From VAXT01 sp963850415 (GTDB lineage Bacteria > Actinomycetota > Thermoleophilia > Gaiellales > Gaiellaceae): 64,000 bases of DNA. The translations under genes were made by a program, and so were the position numbers. Below are positions 1 through 9,200 of this stretch, piece after piece. Position 1 is the first letter of the stretch; every line of letters begins with the position of its first letter. The stretch spans positions 1-64,000 of the forward strand of contig CAWKLE010000003.1 of assembly GCA_963850415.1 (NCBI GenBank), written 5' to 3'. A model generated the notes under the pieces. It did not search any database. It was not told the origin of the DNA and saw nothing but the letters and a program-made list of their open reading frames with translations.

Positions 1-49
1 GCGAGCGGGTGCGCGAATCTACGGCCGGAACAGAACAGAATAGCGAAAC

Positions 50-86
50 GGGCCGTCGCTGCGCAAGCGCTGCAGCGCGACGGCCC
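50..86. other. Large stem-loop in the rplL-to-rpoB spacer
   Basis: A perfect 10-bp GC-rich stem (50-59 pairs with 77-86) closes a 17-nt loop that contains a further small GC hairpin. It lies about 210 nt beyond the rplL stop codon, in the spacer where rpoB is expected just off the window. It could be an attenuator or RNA-processing site that sets the ratio of ribosomal protein to RNA polymerase expression; that role is inferred. The rest of 1-295 holds no convincing gene. Confidence 0.4.
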
Positions 87-250
87 TCGCTACGAGTTCG
101 ACTATAGCCCCTGCGTCAAGAAACGTCTTGGAGAAGCGGCTGATCCGTGTAACCGTTCGAGCCGGAAACTGCGGCTCCTGCTGGCACTTTCGTTCGTCAT
201 TCTCTGCGTGACGGCTGTTCCTGACAGTCGGCGGCGCAGGATAGAACGGA

Positions 251-268
251 GGCCGCCCGGCGGCGGCC
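251..268 (-). terminator. Stem-loop just downstream of rplL
   Basis: A 7-bp GC stem (251-257 with 262-268) with a 4-nt loop begins 27 nt after the rplL stop codon. The bases that follow on the minus strand are only weakly T-rich, so this may be a partial terminator or attenuator rather than a full stop. Confidence 0.35.
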
Positions 269-295
269 CCCTTCGAGCCTGCCCTGCGGCCGACG

Positions 296-682
296 CTACT
301 TGAGCTCGACCGTAGCGCCCGCCTCTTCCAGCTGCGCCTTGAGCTGGTCGGCCTCTTCCTGCGCGACGCCTTCCTTGACAGGGTTCGGCGCGCCATCGAC
401 GAGGTCTTTGGCCTCCTTGAGGCCGAGCCCTGTGATCGCGCGCACGACCTTGATCACCTGGATCTTCTGACCGCCCGCTTCGGTGAGGACGACGTCGAAC
501 GCCGTTTTCTCCTCGGCTGCCGCGGCGCCGTCGCCCGCAGCCGGAGCAGCGGCGATCGCCATCGGCGCTGCCGCCGTGACGCCCCACTCCTCCTCGAGCT
601 TGTTCTTGAGCTCGACGAGTTCGAGGACGGTCATCCCGCCCAGCGACTCGACGAGCTTGTCGGTGTCCGTCTTGGTTGCCAT
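296..682 (-). CDS. rplL: 50S ribosomal protein L7/L12
   Basis: Stalk protein of the large ribosomal subunit that recruits and stimulates translation GTPases. At 128 residues it has the usual family length. Residues 1-40 form the dimerisation domain, an Ala-rich hinge spans about 41-57, and the C-terminal factor-binding domain carries the hallmark GLGLKEAKDLVDGAP. Its ATG overlaps the rplJ stop in a TAATG junction, so it is probably translationally coupled to L10, its binding partner on the ribosome. Confidence 0.98.
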   Translation of the reverse strand: MATKTDTDKLVESLGGMTVLELVELKNKLEEEWGVTAAAPMAIAAAPAAGDGAAAAEEKTAFDVVLTEAGGQKIQVIKVVRAITGLGLKEAKDLVDGAPNPVKEGVAQEEADQLKAQLEEAGATVELK

Positions 683-1461
683 TACTGCTCCTCTCCTTCC
701 TGGGATTCCTGTGCTGGTTCTTCTGCTGACGCTTCTGGTGCAGGCTCGGCTGGTTCCTCGGCGGCGGGCTCCTCAGCGGCCGGTTCTTCTGCAGCCGGTT
801 CCTCGGATGCGGCCTCCGCCTCGGCCTGCGGCTCTTCAGCTGCAGGCTCCTCGGCGGCCGGCTCCTCTGGTGCGGCCTCGGCGGCGGGCTCCTCGGCGGA
901 AGCTTCCTCCTCCTCGGCCGGCGGCTCGGCCGACTCGCCCTGCTCTTCGAGCTGGCGGATGCGGGCGTCGATGACCCCGACGAGCTCGCGCATCGGCGCC
1001 GCGAACAGTCCGACGATCGCCGTCACCGGGCCGGCGACCGCGCCGACGAGCTGCGCGCGCAGCGTTTCCGTTGGCGGAAGCTTGGCGAGCTGCTTGAGGT
1101 CGTCCGCGCCGATCTCCGCGCCTTCGAGCAGGCCGCCCTTGAGCGTGATCGTCTCCGTGCGCACCGCCTCGTCGAGCGCCTTCGCGACCGCGACCGGGTC
1201 GCCGTCCGTCTCGAGGAAGGCGATCGCCGTCGGCCCCTCGAGCAGCGCCAGCAGGGGCTCGACTCCGGCCGATTCCGCGGCGCGCTTCGTGAGCGAGTTC
1301 TTGACGACCGAGAAGCGCGCGCCGTGCTCGAGCAGCTTCCCGCGCAGCTCGCCGATCTGCGTCACCGTCAATCCGCGGTAGTCCGCGACGATGAGCGTCT
1401 CGGTGCTCTGCAGCCGCTCGGTCAACTCGGCGACCACTCGTTCCTTGTCAGATTTCTGCAT
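682..1461 (-). CDS. rplJ: 50S ribosomal protein L10 with long acidic C-terminal tail
   Basis: L10 anchors L7/L12 dimers to the ribosome stalk base. The ATG at 1461 was chosen because a textbook AGGAGGTGA ribosome binding site sits just upstream; the longer open frame lacks one and starts in non-conserved sequence. Residues 1-175 match the normal L10 core (MQKSDKERVVAELTE, then VADYRGLTV). Beyond about residue 178 the protein continues for some 80 residues of Glu/Ala/Pro-rich repeats of the type EEPAAEEPAA, giving 259 residues against about 170 for typical L10. The tail follows the helices that bind L7/L12; its role is unknown. Confidence 0.95.
   Translation of the reverse strand: MQKSDKERVVAELTERLQSTETLIVADYRGLTVTQIGELRGKLLEHGARFSVVKNSLTKRAAESAGVEPLLALLEGPTAIAFLETDGDPVAVAKALDEAVRTETITLKGGLLEGAEIGADDLKQLAKLPPTETLRAQLVGAVAGPVTAIVGLFAAPMRELVGVIDARIRQLEEQGESAEPPAEEEEASAEEPAAEAAPEEPAAEEPAAEEPQAEAEAASEEPAAEEPAAEEPAAEEPAEPAPEASAEEPAQESQEGEEQ
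690..930 (-). repeat. Degenerate repeats encoding the acidic L10 tail
   Basis: The 3' part of rplJ is built from imperfect tandem units reading roughly Glu-Glu-Pro-Ala-Ala, seen on the plus strand as recurring ggctcctcggcggcc-like blocks. Such an array can change length by slippage, so the tail may vary between relatives. Confidence 0.6.
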
Positions 1462-1555
1462 CGAATCACCTCCTAGAACGACTTCGACCCGCACGCAGGC
1501 GGGCCGACGAGATGACTCTCGCTGCGACCGCACCTCGGCTGGACTTCCGCCCTCC

Positions 1556-1577
1556 CAAGTAACACTGTGTTACAAGG
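1556..1577. promoter_or_regulatory. Palindromic element, copy 1 (GTAACACTGTGTTAC core)
   Basis: A 15-bp palindrome at 1559-1573 (7-bp arms, one central base) sits in the 149-bp leader between rplA and rplJ. The same 22 bases, identical including flanks, recur at 39544-39565. The leader also should contain the L10-binding control site known from other bacteria, but I cannot fold it with confidence. The palindrome looks like an operator or a dispersed repeat. Confidence 0.6.
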
Positions 1578-1610
1578 TCGGGCTGCCGGCTGTCTTCGGC
1601 GACGGGCTCC

Positions 1611-2351
1611 TTACGCTGAAACTGCTTCTGGCTGTGCTGCCTCCAGGTCTTCGACGATTCCTCTCGTGCGAGCCGGGTCGACGCGCACTCCCGGCCCCAT
1701 CGTGCTCGTCAGGGTAACGGAACGAATGTAGCGCCCCTTCGCGGCGGCCGGCTTCGCGCGCATGATCTCGTCGATCAGCGCGGCGTAGTTCTCGGCGAGC
1801 TGCCGCTCGTCGAAGCTCTTCTTGCCGATCGTGACATGGACGTTGGCGCCGCGGTCGGTGCGGTACTCGAGCTTGCCGGCCTTCGCCTCGCGGACGGCCT
1901 TGCCGACATCCATCGTGACCGTGCCGGTCTTCGGGTTCGGCATCTTCCCGCGCGGGCCGAGGATGCGACCGAGCTTGCCGACGACGCTCATCTGGTCCGG
2001 CGTCGCGACTGCGACGTCGAAGTCGTCGAAGCCCTCCTCGATCTGTGACGCGAGATCGGCGGTGCCGACGACATCAGCGCCCGCCTCTTCCGCCTCACGG
2101 GCCTTGTCCCCCTCGGCGAAGACGGCGACGCGGGCCTCGCGGCCGGTGCCGTGCGGAAGCATCAGCGTCCCGCGCAGCTGCTGCTCGGCGTGGCGGACGT
2201 TGAGCCCGAGGTTGAAATGGGCCTCCACGGACTCGTCGAACTTCGCGGTCTCGAAGCCCTTGAGCAGGCGGATCGCCTCAGCGGGCGTGTAGAGCTGCTC
2301 GCGGTCGTAGCCCGCCCGGGCGTTCTTGTACTGCTTGCCGTGCTGGCTCAC
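1611..2351 (-). CDS. rplA: 50S ribosomal protein L1
   Basis: Ribosomal protein of the L1 stalk, which moves E-site tRNA and also represses its own L11 operon in other bacteria. The 246-residue product has normal length and carries the conserved PNPKTGTVTMDVGKAV segment and the C-terminal SVTLTSTMGPGVRVDP motif. It starts with GTG at 2351, overlapping the rplK stop in a GTGA junction, and is followed by the 149-bp leader of the rplJL pair. Confidence 0.97.
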   Translation of the reverse strand: MSQHGKQYKNARAGYDREQLYTPAEAIRLLKGFETAKFDESVEAHFNLGLNVRHAEQQLRGTLMLPHGTGREARVAVFAEGDKAREAEEAGADVVGTADLASQIEEGFDDFDVAVATPDQMSVVGKLGRILGPRGKMPNPKTGTVTMDVGKAVREAKAGKLEYRTDRGANVHVTIGKKSFDERQLAENYAALIDEIMRAKPAAAKGRYIRSVTLTSTMGPGVRVDPARTRGIVEDLEAAQPEAVSA

Positions 2352-2773
2352 AGGTCGGTCTCCACTCCCATCGAGCGCGCGGTGCCGGCGACGACCTTCA
2401 TCGCCTGCTCGACGTCGCGCGCGTTCAGGTCGGGCATCTTGACCTCGGCGATCTGGCGCACCTGGTCGCGCGTCAGACGCCCCACCTTGTCGCGGTTCGG
2501 CTCGGCGGAGCCCTTCTCCAGCCGCAGCGCCTCCTTGATCAGGACGGCCGCCGGCGGCGTCTTCGTGATGAACGTGAACGACCGGTCCTCGTAGACCGTG
2601 ATCTCGACGGGCGTGATCCGCCCGTTCTCCTGCTGGGTCTGGGCGTTGAACGCCTTGCAGAACTCCATGATGTTGACGCCGTGCTGGCCGAGCGCAGGGC
2701 CGACCGGCGGCGCCGGGTTGGCCTGCCCGCCGGGGATCTGCAGCTTGATCAGTGTCAGAACTTTTTTCGCCAT
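2348..2773 (-). CDS. rplK: 50S ribosomal protein L11
   Basis: Binds the GTPase-associated centre of 23S rRNA. The 141-residue product is full length and starts with the typical proline-rich N-terminal domain (IPGGQANPAPPVGPALGQHG) followed by the RNA-binding C-terminal domain. One base separates its start codon from the upstream nusG stop, so the two genes are almost certainly cotranscribed. Confidence 0.98.
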   Translation of the reverse strand: MAKKVLTLIKLQIPGGQANPAPPVGPALGQHGVNIMEFCKAFNAQTQQENGRITPVEITVYEDRSFTFITKTPPAAVLIKEALRLEKGSAEPNRDKVGRLTRDQVRQIAEVKMPDLNARDVEQAMKVVAGTARSMGVETDL

Positions 2774-2774
2774 G

Positions 2775-3305
2775 TCAGTCCAGCTTCTTCACTTGATCGA
2801 ATCCGAGCTCAACCGGGACCTGGCGCTCGAAGATGTCGACGAGCACCTTCAGCTTCTGGGCGTCCGCGTTGACGTCGACGATCTCGCCGTCGAAGTCCGA
2901 GAGCGGCCCTGAGGTTACCTTCACCGACTCGCCGAGCGAGAACTCGACCTGGGCCCGCTGCCGCTCGCCGAGCGCCGCGCCCGTCTTGAGGATCCTGTCC
3001 ACCTCGGGCTGGGACAGCGGCACCGGAGTGTTGCCGGCGCCCACGAACCCGGTCACGCCCGGCGTGTTCTTGACCACGCCCCAGGCGTCGTCGTCGAGGT
3101 CCATGTTCACGAGCACGTAGCCGGGGAGCACGCGCTTCTCGGTCTGCACCTTCTGGCCGTCCTTCGTCTCGATCACCTGCTCGGTCGGGACGACGACTCG
3201 GCGGAACCGCGGGCCCTGGTTCATCGAGATGATCCGGTGCTCGAGATTGGTCTTCACCTTGTTCTCGTGCCCCGAGTAAGTGTTGATCACGTACCAGCGA
3301 AACAC
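2775..3305 (-). CDS. nusG: Transcription termination/antitermination factor NusG
   Basis: General elongation factor linking RNA polymerase to Rho or the ribosome. The product has 176 residues: an NGN domain starting with WYVINTYSGHENKVK and a C-terminal KOW domain around residues 122-174 (GESVKVTSGPLSDFDG). GTG start at 3305, four bases after the secE stop, in the usual secE-nusG-rplK order. Confidence 0.97.
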   Translation of the reverse strand: MFRWYVINTYSGHENKVKTNLEHRIISMNQGPRFRRVVVPTEQVIETKDGQKVQTEKRVLPGYVLVNMDLDDDAWGVVKNTPGVTGFVGAGNTPVPLSQPEVDRILKTGAALGERQRAQVEFSLGESVKVTSGPLSDFDGEIVDVNADAQKLKVLVDIFERQVPVELGFDQVKKLD

Positions 3306-3309
3306 GGCT

Positions 3310-3681
3310 CTAGAGAAGGATGTTGCGGACGAGGGGCTTGAAGATGAGGTCGGCGATCCAGAGGTAGGCGCCGACGATCCCGCAGGCGATGATGACGACG
3401 ATCGTGCCCTGGACGACCTGGTTCTGGGTCGGCCACTCGACCTTCTTCAGCTCGGCCCAGGACTCCGAGACGAAGCGCCTGAACCCGCTGCCGGGGACGC
3501 GGCGCGCGCCGGTCTGGCTCTTCTGCGGCTGAGCCGACGGACGGACGGCCTGCTGGCGCGCCCGCGCGCGCTGGGTGACGCTCTTCTCCTGCGGCTGCTG
3601 CTCGGCTGCGCCTCCGCCGCCACCGCTGCTGCCCTGCGCTCGACGCCGCTGGCGCCGGCGCTGCCTGGTGTTCCGGGCCAT
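3310..3681 (-). CDS. secE: Preprotein translocase subunit SecE
   Basis: Clamp subunit of the SecYEG channel in the cytoplasmic membrane. The last 60 residues are the conserved SecE domain: amphipathic helix (SWAELKKVEWPT) and one membrane segment (about 93-113). The first 60 residues are a basic, Gln/Arg/Gly-rich, probably disordered extension, so the product (123 residues) is about twice the minimal SecE. The ATG at 3681 overlaps the rpmG stop as TAATG. Confidence 0.95.
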   Translation of the reverse strand: MARNTRQRRRQRRRAQGSSGGGGGAAEQQPQEKSVTQRARARQQAVRPSAQPQKSQTGARRVPGSGFRRFVSESWAELKKVEWPTQNQVVQGTIVVIIACGIVGAYLWIADLIFKPLVRNILL

Positions 3682-3842
3682 TAGCGGGTCTCCCGGTGCG
3701 CGGTGTGGCGACCGCACCAGCGGCAGTACTTCTTGAGCTCGACGCGGTCGGGCGTGTTCCGCTTCGACTTCGAGCTCTGGTAATTGCGGCGCCTGCACTC
3801 GGTGCAGGCAAGCGTGATTGCGTCTCTGACTCCGGATGCCAT
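3681..3842 (-). CDS. rpmG: 50S ribosomal protein L33
   Basis: Short ribosomal protein of 53 residues. The translation begins MASGVRDAITLACTECRRRN and contains the two CxxC pairs (residues 13/16 and 40/43) of the zinc-binding form of L33. Its stop overlaps the secE start and its start lies 23 bp from the 3' end of tRNA-Met, the standard tRNA-rpmG-secE-nusG order. Presence of all four cysteines means this is the zinc-dependent paralogue; whether a zinc-free copy exists elsewhere cannot be seen here. Confidence 0.95.
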   Translation of the reverse strand: MASGVRDAITLACTECRRRNYQSSKSKRNTPDRVELKKYCRWCGRHTAHRETR

Positions 3843-3864
3843 TTCTCTTCAGTCTACGAGGAGG

Positions 3865-3938
3865 TAGCGGCGGGAGGACTCGAACCTCCGACACGCGGAT
3901 TATGATTCCGCTGCTCTAACCAACTGAGCTACGCCGCC
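3865..3938 (-). tRNA. tRNA-Met (CAT anticodon), elongator type
   Basis: A full cloverleaf is present: acceptor GGCGGCG pairs with CGCCGCT, D arm GCTCAGTTGGTTAGAGC, anticodon stem GCGGA/TCCGC with loop ATCATAA, and T arm with TTCGAGT. The anticodon is CAT. The body resembles elongator tRNA-Met rather than initiator (no three G:C pairs in the anticodon stem). The CCA end is not encoded (CCT follows). An Ile2 tRNA with modified CAT cannot be excluded by sequence alone. Confidence 0.93.
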
Positions 3939-3962
3939 GAGCCGTCGAAGAGTAGCAGCGCG

Positions 3963-4115
3963 ATGACGCCGATAGAGCTCTGTTTGCGATGCGCCGCTCC
4001 GATGGAATGGCGCCACGGGACCTGGCAGTGCCCTCGGTGCCGGTTCAAGCTTGGCTGCTGCGAGGGCGAGCCGCAGTCCTGCGCCTCAGAAAGCCCGGAC
4101 GAGCGCCGTCGCTAG
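3963..4115 (+). CDS. Small cysteine-rich zinc-ribbon protein (50 aa)
   Basis: An ORF of 50 residues starting MTPIELCLRCAAPMEW. It has two CxxC knuckles (residues 7/10 and 23/26) followed by the distinctive run KLGCCEGEPQSC, a pattern I recognise from small hypothetical actinobacterial zinc ribbons. The reading is uninterrupted and cysteine spacing is regular, which argues against chance. Its 3' end overlaps azlD by 30 bp convergently. There is only a weak purine stretch upstream of the ATG. Function unknown; metal or nucleic-acid binding is a guess. Confidence 0.7.
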   Translation: MTPIELCLRCAAPMEWRHGTWQCPRCRFKLGCCEGEPQSCASESPDERRR

Positions 4116-4391
4116 GGCCGCGACGACCACGACGACGATCAGCGGGGCGCGCAACCGGATCGCGACGACCGCGGCGCCGAGCCCGACGAGCCTCGCGTCG
4201 AGCACGATCCCGCCCTTGCCGCCGACGGACTGGGTGACGACGAGTGCGGCGAGGAGCGAAGGCGCCAGCAGCTCGAACACGGAAGCCAGCCGAGCGGGCA
4301 GCTGACGTCCTGCGAGCAGCACCGGGCCGGCGGCCTTGAAGGAGATCGTGCATGCGCCGACGACCAGGACGGCGATCCAGGTCGCGCTCAT
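4086..4391 (-). CDS. azlD: AzlD-family branched-chain amino acid export subunit
   Basis: Small membrane protein of 101 residues with about three hydrophobic segments (4-24, 42-53, 80-98), matching the AzlD family. AzlD pairs with AzlC to export branched-chain amino acids (BrnFE in Corynebacterium). It overlaps azlC by four bases (ATGA). Substrate in this organism is inferred from the family. Confidence 0.85.
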   Translation of the reverse strand: MSATWIAVLVVGACTISFKAAGPVLLAGRQLPARLASVFELLAPSLLAALVVTQSVGGKGGIVLDARLVGLGAAVVAIRLRAPLIVVVVVAALATALVRAF

Positions 4392-5041
4392 CGCCTCCCG
4401 AGCCCCACGAGGCAGACGGCGCTCGCTGCGATCACGGGCACGCCCGGACGCGAGAACGGCAGAAAGGCAAGCGCGATCGCTCCACCCGCGAGCGCCGCGG
4501 CGACCTCGCGGCGGGTCCTCACGACCGAGACGAGCAGGGCGAGGAAGAGCGCCGGAAAGGCCGCGTCGAGGCCGAAGCGCTCGGGCTTTCCCAGGAGACC
4601 GCCGCCGAAGACGCCGAGTGCGGTCGCGCCGACCCAGCAGGGATAGAGCAGCAGCCCGGCGGCGACGAGGATGCGGCGGTCGATGCGCCCTCCGCCTCGC
4701 TGGGCGACGGCCCAGGATTCGTCCACGATCAGCTGCGATTCGAGGAAGCGCCTGATCCGGGGCCCCTCGAACGCGGACGAGACCGCGATGCTGATCGCGA
4801 GGTAGCGCGCATTGAGCAGCACGGCGGCGACCACCGCGGCGGCGATGCTGCCGCCGTCGCCGAGCACGGATGCGGCGGCGAACTGGGCCGCGCCGGCGAA
4901 CGTCGTCGCGGACATGACGATCGGGGCGACCGAGCCCATGCCGGCGGTCGACGCGAGGATCCCGAAGGCGATTCCGAAGCTCGCGGACGCCGGTGCGACC
5001 GGCGCGATCCGCTTCAAGCCTTCCCGGTAGCTACTCCTCAA
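4388..5041 (-). CDS. azlC: AzlC-family branched-chain amino acid exporter
   Basis: Membrane protein of 217 residues with the AzlC N-terminal signature (APVAPASASFGIAFGILAS) and the conserved FAGAAQFAAAS stretch, then several hydrophobic helices. Works with the downstream azlD product. The TTG at 5041 overlaps the preceding glycosylase gene by 11 bp; a GAGGAG lies inside the overlap, so the exact start is uncertain, but the reading frame is not. Confidence 0.86.
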   Translation of the reverse strand: MRSSYREGLKRIAPVAPASASFGIAFGILASTAGMGSVAPIVMSATTFAGAAQFAAASVLGDGGSIAAAVVAAVLLNARYLAISIAVSSAFEGPRIRRFLESQLIVDESWAVAQRGGGRIDRRILVAAGLLLYPCWVGATALGVFGGGLLGKPERFGLDAAFPALFLALLVSVVRTRREVAAALAGGAIALAFLPFSRPGVPVIAASAVCLVGLGRR

Positions 5042-5948
5042 CCCAGTCCCGAGTCAGGTAGAGCCAGAACGCGAGGCCCGCGTACGGGCCGTAACGCCGG
5101 AAGCGGCGCTCGATCGTCCTGTCCTTCGCCTGCTTCGCGCCCGAGACGCGGAGGTACTTCGGCCGCGTCCACGAGTCGAGGATCAGCCGGGAGTAGCGGC
5201 CGAGCAGCATCATGATGTGCGCCGCGGCGTAGGGGCCGACTCCGGGGAGCGCGAGCAGCTGCGCGGCGAGCTCGTCGTCGGGCAGGTCGTCCGCCTTCGC
5301 CCGGCCGAGCGCCTCGAGATCGAGCTTGCCCGACGCGACCGAACGGGCCAGGCTCCCGAGGTACTCGCCCCGATAGCCCGCTCTGACAGTTTCAGTGTAA
5401 AACGCACCGTTCTTGCGAGCCATGGCCTCCGGGGTCGGGAAGGCGTGGCCGAGCGGGCCGTCCGTTGCGCCCGGTGCGGGCTCGCCGAGGTGTTCGACGA
5501 GCGCCGAGACCATGCGGACCGTCGCCGACCAGGTGCAGTTGGTCGTGCAAATCGTCTTCACGACCTCCTCGAAAACGGTCGGGCTGCGAACCATCCGTCC
5601 GGCTCCTCGTGCCGCCCAGGCGAGTTCCGGATCTGCCTTCGCAGCGGTGTAGAAGGGGCTGAGGTCCTCTTCGAGGCGCAGGACGTGCGCGGCGGCGGAA
5701 CGCACCTGGGCAGCGGGCGCGCGGCCGGCGAGAACCTCGACCTCGGCGTGCCCCTTGCGTCCGGCGGAGATGCGAATCGTCGTCGCGCCCGCTCGACCGA
5801 GAAGCAGGGTCACTTCGAGCGACCGCGCCGCCTCGTCGATCCGGTTCGGCGGAAGGTCGGCGACCCCGTGCGACGCGATCGTCCGACGGAGGTCGACGGG
5901 CTCGCCGCCCCCGCCGCGGAGCTCGATCTCCGTCCTCCGTGCCGCCAT
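5031..5948 (-). CDS. DNA-3-methyladenine glycosylase-like HhH-GPD protein
   Basis: Base-excision repair glycosylase of the AlkA/HhH-GPD superfamily. The helix-hairpin-helix LPGVGPYAAAHI is followed 18 residues on by the catalytic aspartate region (SRLILDSWTR); there is no lysine in the HhH, as in monofunctional glycosylases. The N-terminal third is an AlkA-like substrate-sensing domain. About 305 residues from ATG 5948; an upstream ATG at 5981 is possible but would run into the divergent gene. Acts on alkylated bases by family inference. Confidence 0.8.
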   Translation of the reverse strand: MAARRTEIELRGGGGEPVDLRRTIASHGVADLPPNRIDEAARSLEVTLLLGRAGATTIRISAGRKGHAEVEVLAGRAPAAQVRSAAAHVLRLEEDLSPFYTAAKADPELAWAARGAGRMVRSPTVFEEVVKTICTTNCTWSATVRMVSALVEHLGEPAPGATDGPLGHAFPTPEAMARKNGAFYTETVRAGYRGEYLGSLARSVASGKLDLEALGRAKADDLPDDELAAQLLALPGVGPYAAAHIMMLLGRYSRLILDSWTRPKYLRVSGAKQAKDRTIERRFRRYGPYAGLAFWLYLTRDWVEE

Positions 5949-5967
5949 CTCCTGTTTCAACGCAGCG

Positions 5968-7727
5968 ATGACCGCGTACATTCGCGCCGTGGGCATTCTC
6001 GGCGTCGACGTCGGCGGCACGTACACGGACGCCGTCCTCGTCGAGGATGGCCGCATCTCGACGGCGAAGGTGCCGACCGCGTCGCGCCAGGAGGAGTCGT
6101 TGCTCGCAGCGGCTCGAGCAGTCGGCGCGCGCGACCTGGAGCGCTTCACGCACGGGACGACTGTGGCGACGAACGCGCTCCTCGAGCGCAAAGGTGCGAA
6201 GACGGCGTTCGTCGCGACCGCCGGGTTCGAGCACCTGCTTCACCTGCGTCGGCAGGCGCGCGCTCATCTGTACCGGCTCTGCGACGACCATCCGGAGCCG
6301 CTCGTGCCGCTCGACAGGTGCTTCGGCGTCGACGAGCGTCTGGGCCCGGAGGGCGTTCTGCGTCCGCTCGATCTCGATTCGCTGCCGGAGATCGATGCGG
6401 AGGCGGTCGCCGTCTGCCTGCTCTTCTCGTTCCGCGACCCGACGCATGAGGCCGCGGTTGCCGACGAGCTGCGCAGGAGGCTGCCCGGAGCCCGCGTCGT
6501 CGCCTCGCACGAGATTGCGCCCGAGTTCCGTGAGTACGAGCGCGCGTCGACGACCGCGATCGACGCCTATCTCGGCCCTTCGCTCGCCGGCTATCTGGAG
6601 GCGCTCGCGGCTCTATGCGCCGAGGAAGGGCTGCCCGAGCCCCTGGTGATGCGCTCGTCGGGAGGTGTGGCGACGATCGCCGAGGCTGCGGCGCATCCCG
6701 CTTTCGCGCTGCTCTCCGGCCCCGCGGCGGGCGCGGTCGGCGCGTCGCTCGCCGCACAGGCGGCGGGCGTCGAAAACGCGGTCTCGCTCGACATGGGCGG
6801 CACGTCGACGGACGTCGCGCTGATCAGGAACGGCGAGGTCGAGCGCGGCGTGGAGCGGAGCGTCGCCGGGTACCCGGTCCGGCTGCCGAGCGTCGACATC
6901 CAGACGGTCGGCGCCGGCGGGGGCTCGATCGCGTGGCTCGACGAGGGTGGCGCTCTGCGCGTGGGCCCCCAGAGTGCCGGCGCCGACCCTGGGCCGGCCT
7001 GCTACGGGCTCGGCGGCACGCGACCGACGGTGACCGACGCCAACCTCGTCCTGGGCAGGCTGCCGGACGTGCTCGCGGGCGGGCTGCGCCTCGACCGCGC
7101 GGCGGCCGAGCGGGCGCTCGGCGACCTCGATCCGGGGGCCGTGGTCAAGGCCGTGAACGCCGAGATGGCATGGGCCGTTCGGCTCGTCTCGGTCGAGCGA
7201 GGGCACGATCCGCGCGGGCTGACGCTCGTGGCGTTTGGCGGTGCGGGGCCGCTCCACGCGTGCGAGCTCGCGGACGAGCTGGAGCTGCACTCGGTGCTCG
7301 TCCCGGAGAGCGCAGGCGTGCTGTCCGCGCTCGGCCTCGCAGCGAGCGACGAGCGGCGCGACGCCGTTCGCTCGTACCTCGTCCCGCTCGACGCGGCCGG
7401 CGAGCTGCCGTCCGAGGGCGAGGCGGATCTCCGCTACGCGGGCCAGTCGTTCGAGCTGAGCGTAACGCTCGGGCCCGACCTGGCCGGAGCGTTTCACCAT
7501 GCGCATGAGGAGCGCTACGGCTACGCCGACCCGTCGCGACCGATCGAGCTCATCGCCGTCCGCACGGCCGAAGTCCGAGCCGGCCCGACGATCGACCGCG
7601 GCCTGACCCCGGAGACGCAGGCGACCGGCCAGGCCATGCTCGAACTGGACACCACCACCTGCTGGCTCCCCCCAGGGTGGGTGGGGGTTAGGGATGGTAA
7701 GGGTGCCGGCTGGAGGCTCACACGATC

Positions 7728-7731
<4 letters not shown>
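5968..7731 (+). CDS. hyuA: Hydantoinase/oxoprolinase family protein, subunit A
   Basis: ATP-dependent amide-ring hydrolase subunit of the HyuA (N-methylhydantoinase/5-oxoprolinase) family. It starts with the phosphate-binding GVDVGGTYTDAVLV and has the second ASKHA motif LDMGGTSTDVALI; GAGGGSIAWLD and FGGAGPLHACELA are also conserved. At about 587 residues it is shorter than many HyuA proteins (650-700). ATG 5968 is used; GTG 5989 is equally placed just before the conserved start. It overlaps hyuB by four bases, so the two subunits are translated together. Exact substrate unknown. Confidence 0.88.

Positions 7732-9186
<1,455 letters not shown>

Positions 9187-9200
<14 letters not shown>

Noticed and set aside
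483..1381. Long open frames opposite rplL and rplJ
   Set aside because: They are mirror images of GC-rich codon use in the ribosomal genes; no motifs, no ribosome sites.
7665..7705. G-rich run resembling telomere or G-quadruplex repeat
   Set aside because: It lies within the HyuA C-terminal codons, which read normally (CWLPPGWVGVRDG).
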